Below are positions 5,412 through 6,197 of a stretch of DNA of 6,197 bases, piece by piece. The stretch lies in the NCBI GenBank assembly GCA_947176425.1, contig CAMWQV010000133.1, forward strand, positions 1 to 6,197, in the 5' to 3' direction. Below the pieces are notes generated by a model. It searched no databases and was not told where the DNA came from. It saw only the letters and a program-made list of their open reading frames with translations. Origin of the DNA: an uncultured Clostridia bacterium (GTDB lineage: Bacteria > Bacillota > Clostridia > Oscillospirales > Oscillospiraceae). The stretch's first letter is position 1; each line of letters opens with the position of its first letter. Both the position numbers and the translations under genes were made by a program.

Positions 5412-6197
5412 ATGGCAACAATGAATTTGCAGCATATCGACAAGATATATGACAATAACGTCCAGGCGGTCTTTGACTTCAATTTGGACGTGAAGGACGG
5501 CGAACTCATCGTCTTGGTGGGTCCCTCCGGCTGCGGAAAATCCACCACCCTGCGCATGGTCGCCGGTTTGGAGGACATCTCCCGCGGCAAGCTGACGCTG
5601 GACGGAAAAGACATCACCGCTACCCCTGCGAAAGACAGAGATATGGCTATGGTGTTCCAGAGCTACGCCCTTTACGGACACATGACCATCTATGAAAATA
5701 TGGCGTTCTCCCTCACGCTGCGCAAGGAGAACCCCAATGTCATCCACAAAAAAGTGCTGGCGGCGGCGGATATTCTGGGCCTCACCAGCCAGCTGAACAA
5801 AAAGCCTGCCCAGCTCTCCGGCGGACAGCGGCAGCGTGTAGCGATGGGCCGTTCTATCGTGCGGAACCCGAAAGTGTTCCTGTTCGACGAGCCCCTCAGC
5901 AACCTGGACGCCAAGCTCCGCGGCGCGACCCGGCGTGAAATCCTGCTTCTGCATAAAAGATTGCAGGCGACCATGATGTATGTCACCCACGACCAGACCG
6001 AGGCGCTGACCCTGGCGGACCGCATTGTCTGCATGTCGATGGGCCACGTGCAGCAGGTGGGCACGCCCCTGGAGCTGTACGACGCCCCCGCCAATGTGTT
6101 CGTGGCGAGCTTTATCGGCCTGCCGCCCATGAATTTCTTTACCGTGCGGGTCAGCAGTGACAAGCTGGTGGGCGAAGGCTTCCAGGTGGGCCTCGAC
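5412..6197 (+). CDS. Sugar ABC transporter ATPase, MalK/UgpC/MsmK type (3' end cut by window)
   Basis: The gene remains open to the last base, giving 262 codons. It should power the importer by binding and hydrolysing ATP at the cytoplasmic face of the two permeases. All nucleotide-binding motifs are intact: Walker A GPSGCGKST (37-45), Q-loop Gln83, signature LSGGQ (135-139), Walker B VFLFDEP (155-161) with Asp159 and Glu160, D-loop SNLD (163-166) and switch His193 in VTHDQTEA. PPMNF (238-242) marks the passage into the MalK-type C-terminal OB-fold regulatory domain. Complete family members have roughly 360-400 residues, so about 100-140 are missing to the right. One oddity is LYGHMT at 87-92, where this family nearly always has LYPHMT. 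LplB/YtcP importers often lack their own ATPase gene, so its presence here suggests a dedicated motor. Whether it also serves other importers cannot be told. Confidence 0.95.
   Translation, partial: MATMNLQHIDKIYDNNVQAVFDFNLDVKDGELIVLVGPSGCGKSTTLRMVAGLEDISRGKLTLDGKDITATPAKDRDMAMVFQSYALYGHMTIYENMAFSLTLRKENPNVIHKKVLAAADILGLTSQLNKKPAQLSGGQRQRVAMGRSIVRNPKVFLFDEPLSNLDAKLRGATRREILLLHKRLQATMMYVTHDQTEALTLADRIVCMSMGHVQQVGTPLELYDAPANVFVASFIGLPPMNFFTVRVSSDKLVGEGFQVGLD

Noticed and set aside
5121..6047. Minus-strand open frame of 308 codons opposite the second small membrane protein and the ATPase
   Set aside because: It is again in codon register with both sense genes, which share a frame. The sense ATPase has all its motifs, so the antisense frame is a by-product of codon bias.
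1..6197. CRISPR arrays, tRNA or rRNA genes, insertion sequences, attachment sites
   Set aside because: Reading by eye found no regularly spaced repeats, cloverleaf-like segments, transposase motifs or terminal inverted repeats. Nearly the whole window is covered by six coding genes.

Overview
This window is one stretch of a plus-strand operon from a Gram-positive bacterium. It encodes a carbohydrate-type ABC importer of the LplB/YtcP/LplA class. By eye the GC content is in the mid-50s percent, codons mostly end in G or C, and every gene has a strong AGGAGG-like ribosome binding site. Together with a lipoprotein solute-binding protein carrying a Ser/Gly-rich tether, this suggests a moderate-GC member of the Clostridia, probably a gut Oscillospiraceae/Ruminococcaceae-type organism. 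That placement is inference from style and protein family; no marker gene is present.

Layout: bases 1-100 hold the region upstream of the first complete gene. One frame is open to a stop that would overlap the next start as ATGA, so this may be the tail of an upstream gene, but the evidence is weak. Next come an LplB-type permease (101-1156), a YtcP-type permease (1169-2059) and a very large solute-binding lipoprotein (2081-4246). An 80-base gap follows, the largest between genes here, and holds a strong 11-bp stem-loop. After it come two small four-helix membrane proteins that I do not recognise (4327-4917 and 4914-5399, overlapping by 4 bases). The last gene is a MalK/UgpC/MsmK-type ATPase (from 5412) that runs off the right edge after 262 codons.

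How they work together: the lipoprotein should capture a sugar or oligosaccharide at the outer face of the membrane, the two permeases form the channel, and the ATPase drives it by docking on their EAA loops. The substrate cannot be read from this window, because no glycoside hydrolase or regulator is present. The gene order, short gaps and overlaps imply a single transcript whose promoter probably lies upstream of the window. The stem-loop after the binding-protein gene is well placed to raise the level of that mRNA segment over the downstream part.

The least explained part is the pair of small membrane proteins between the binding protein and the ATPase. They share topology and faint sequence similarity and could be diverged copies of one ancestral accessory subunit. 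The binding protein is also unusual: about 95 extra residues sit between two landmarks that are nearly adjacent in ordinary LplA-like proteins.
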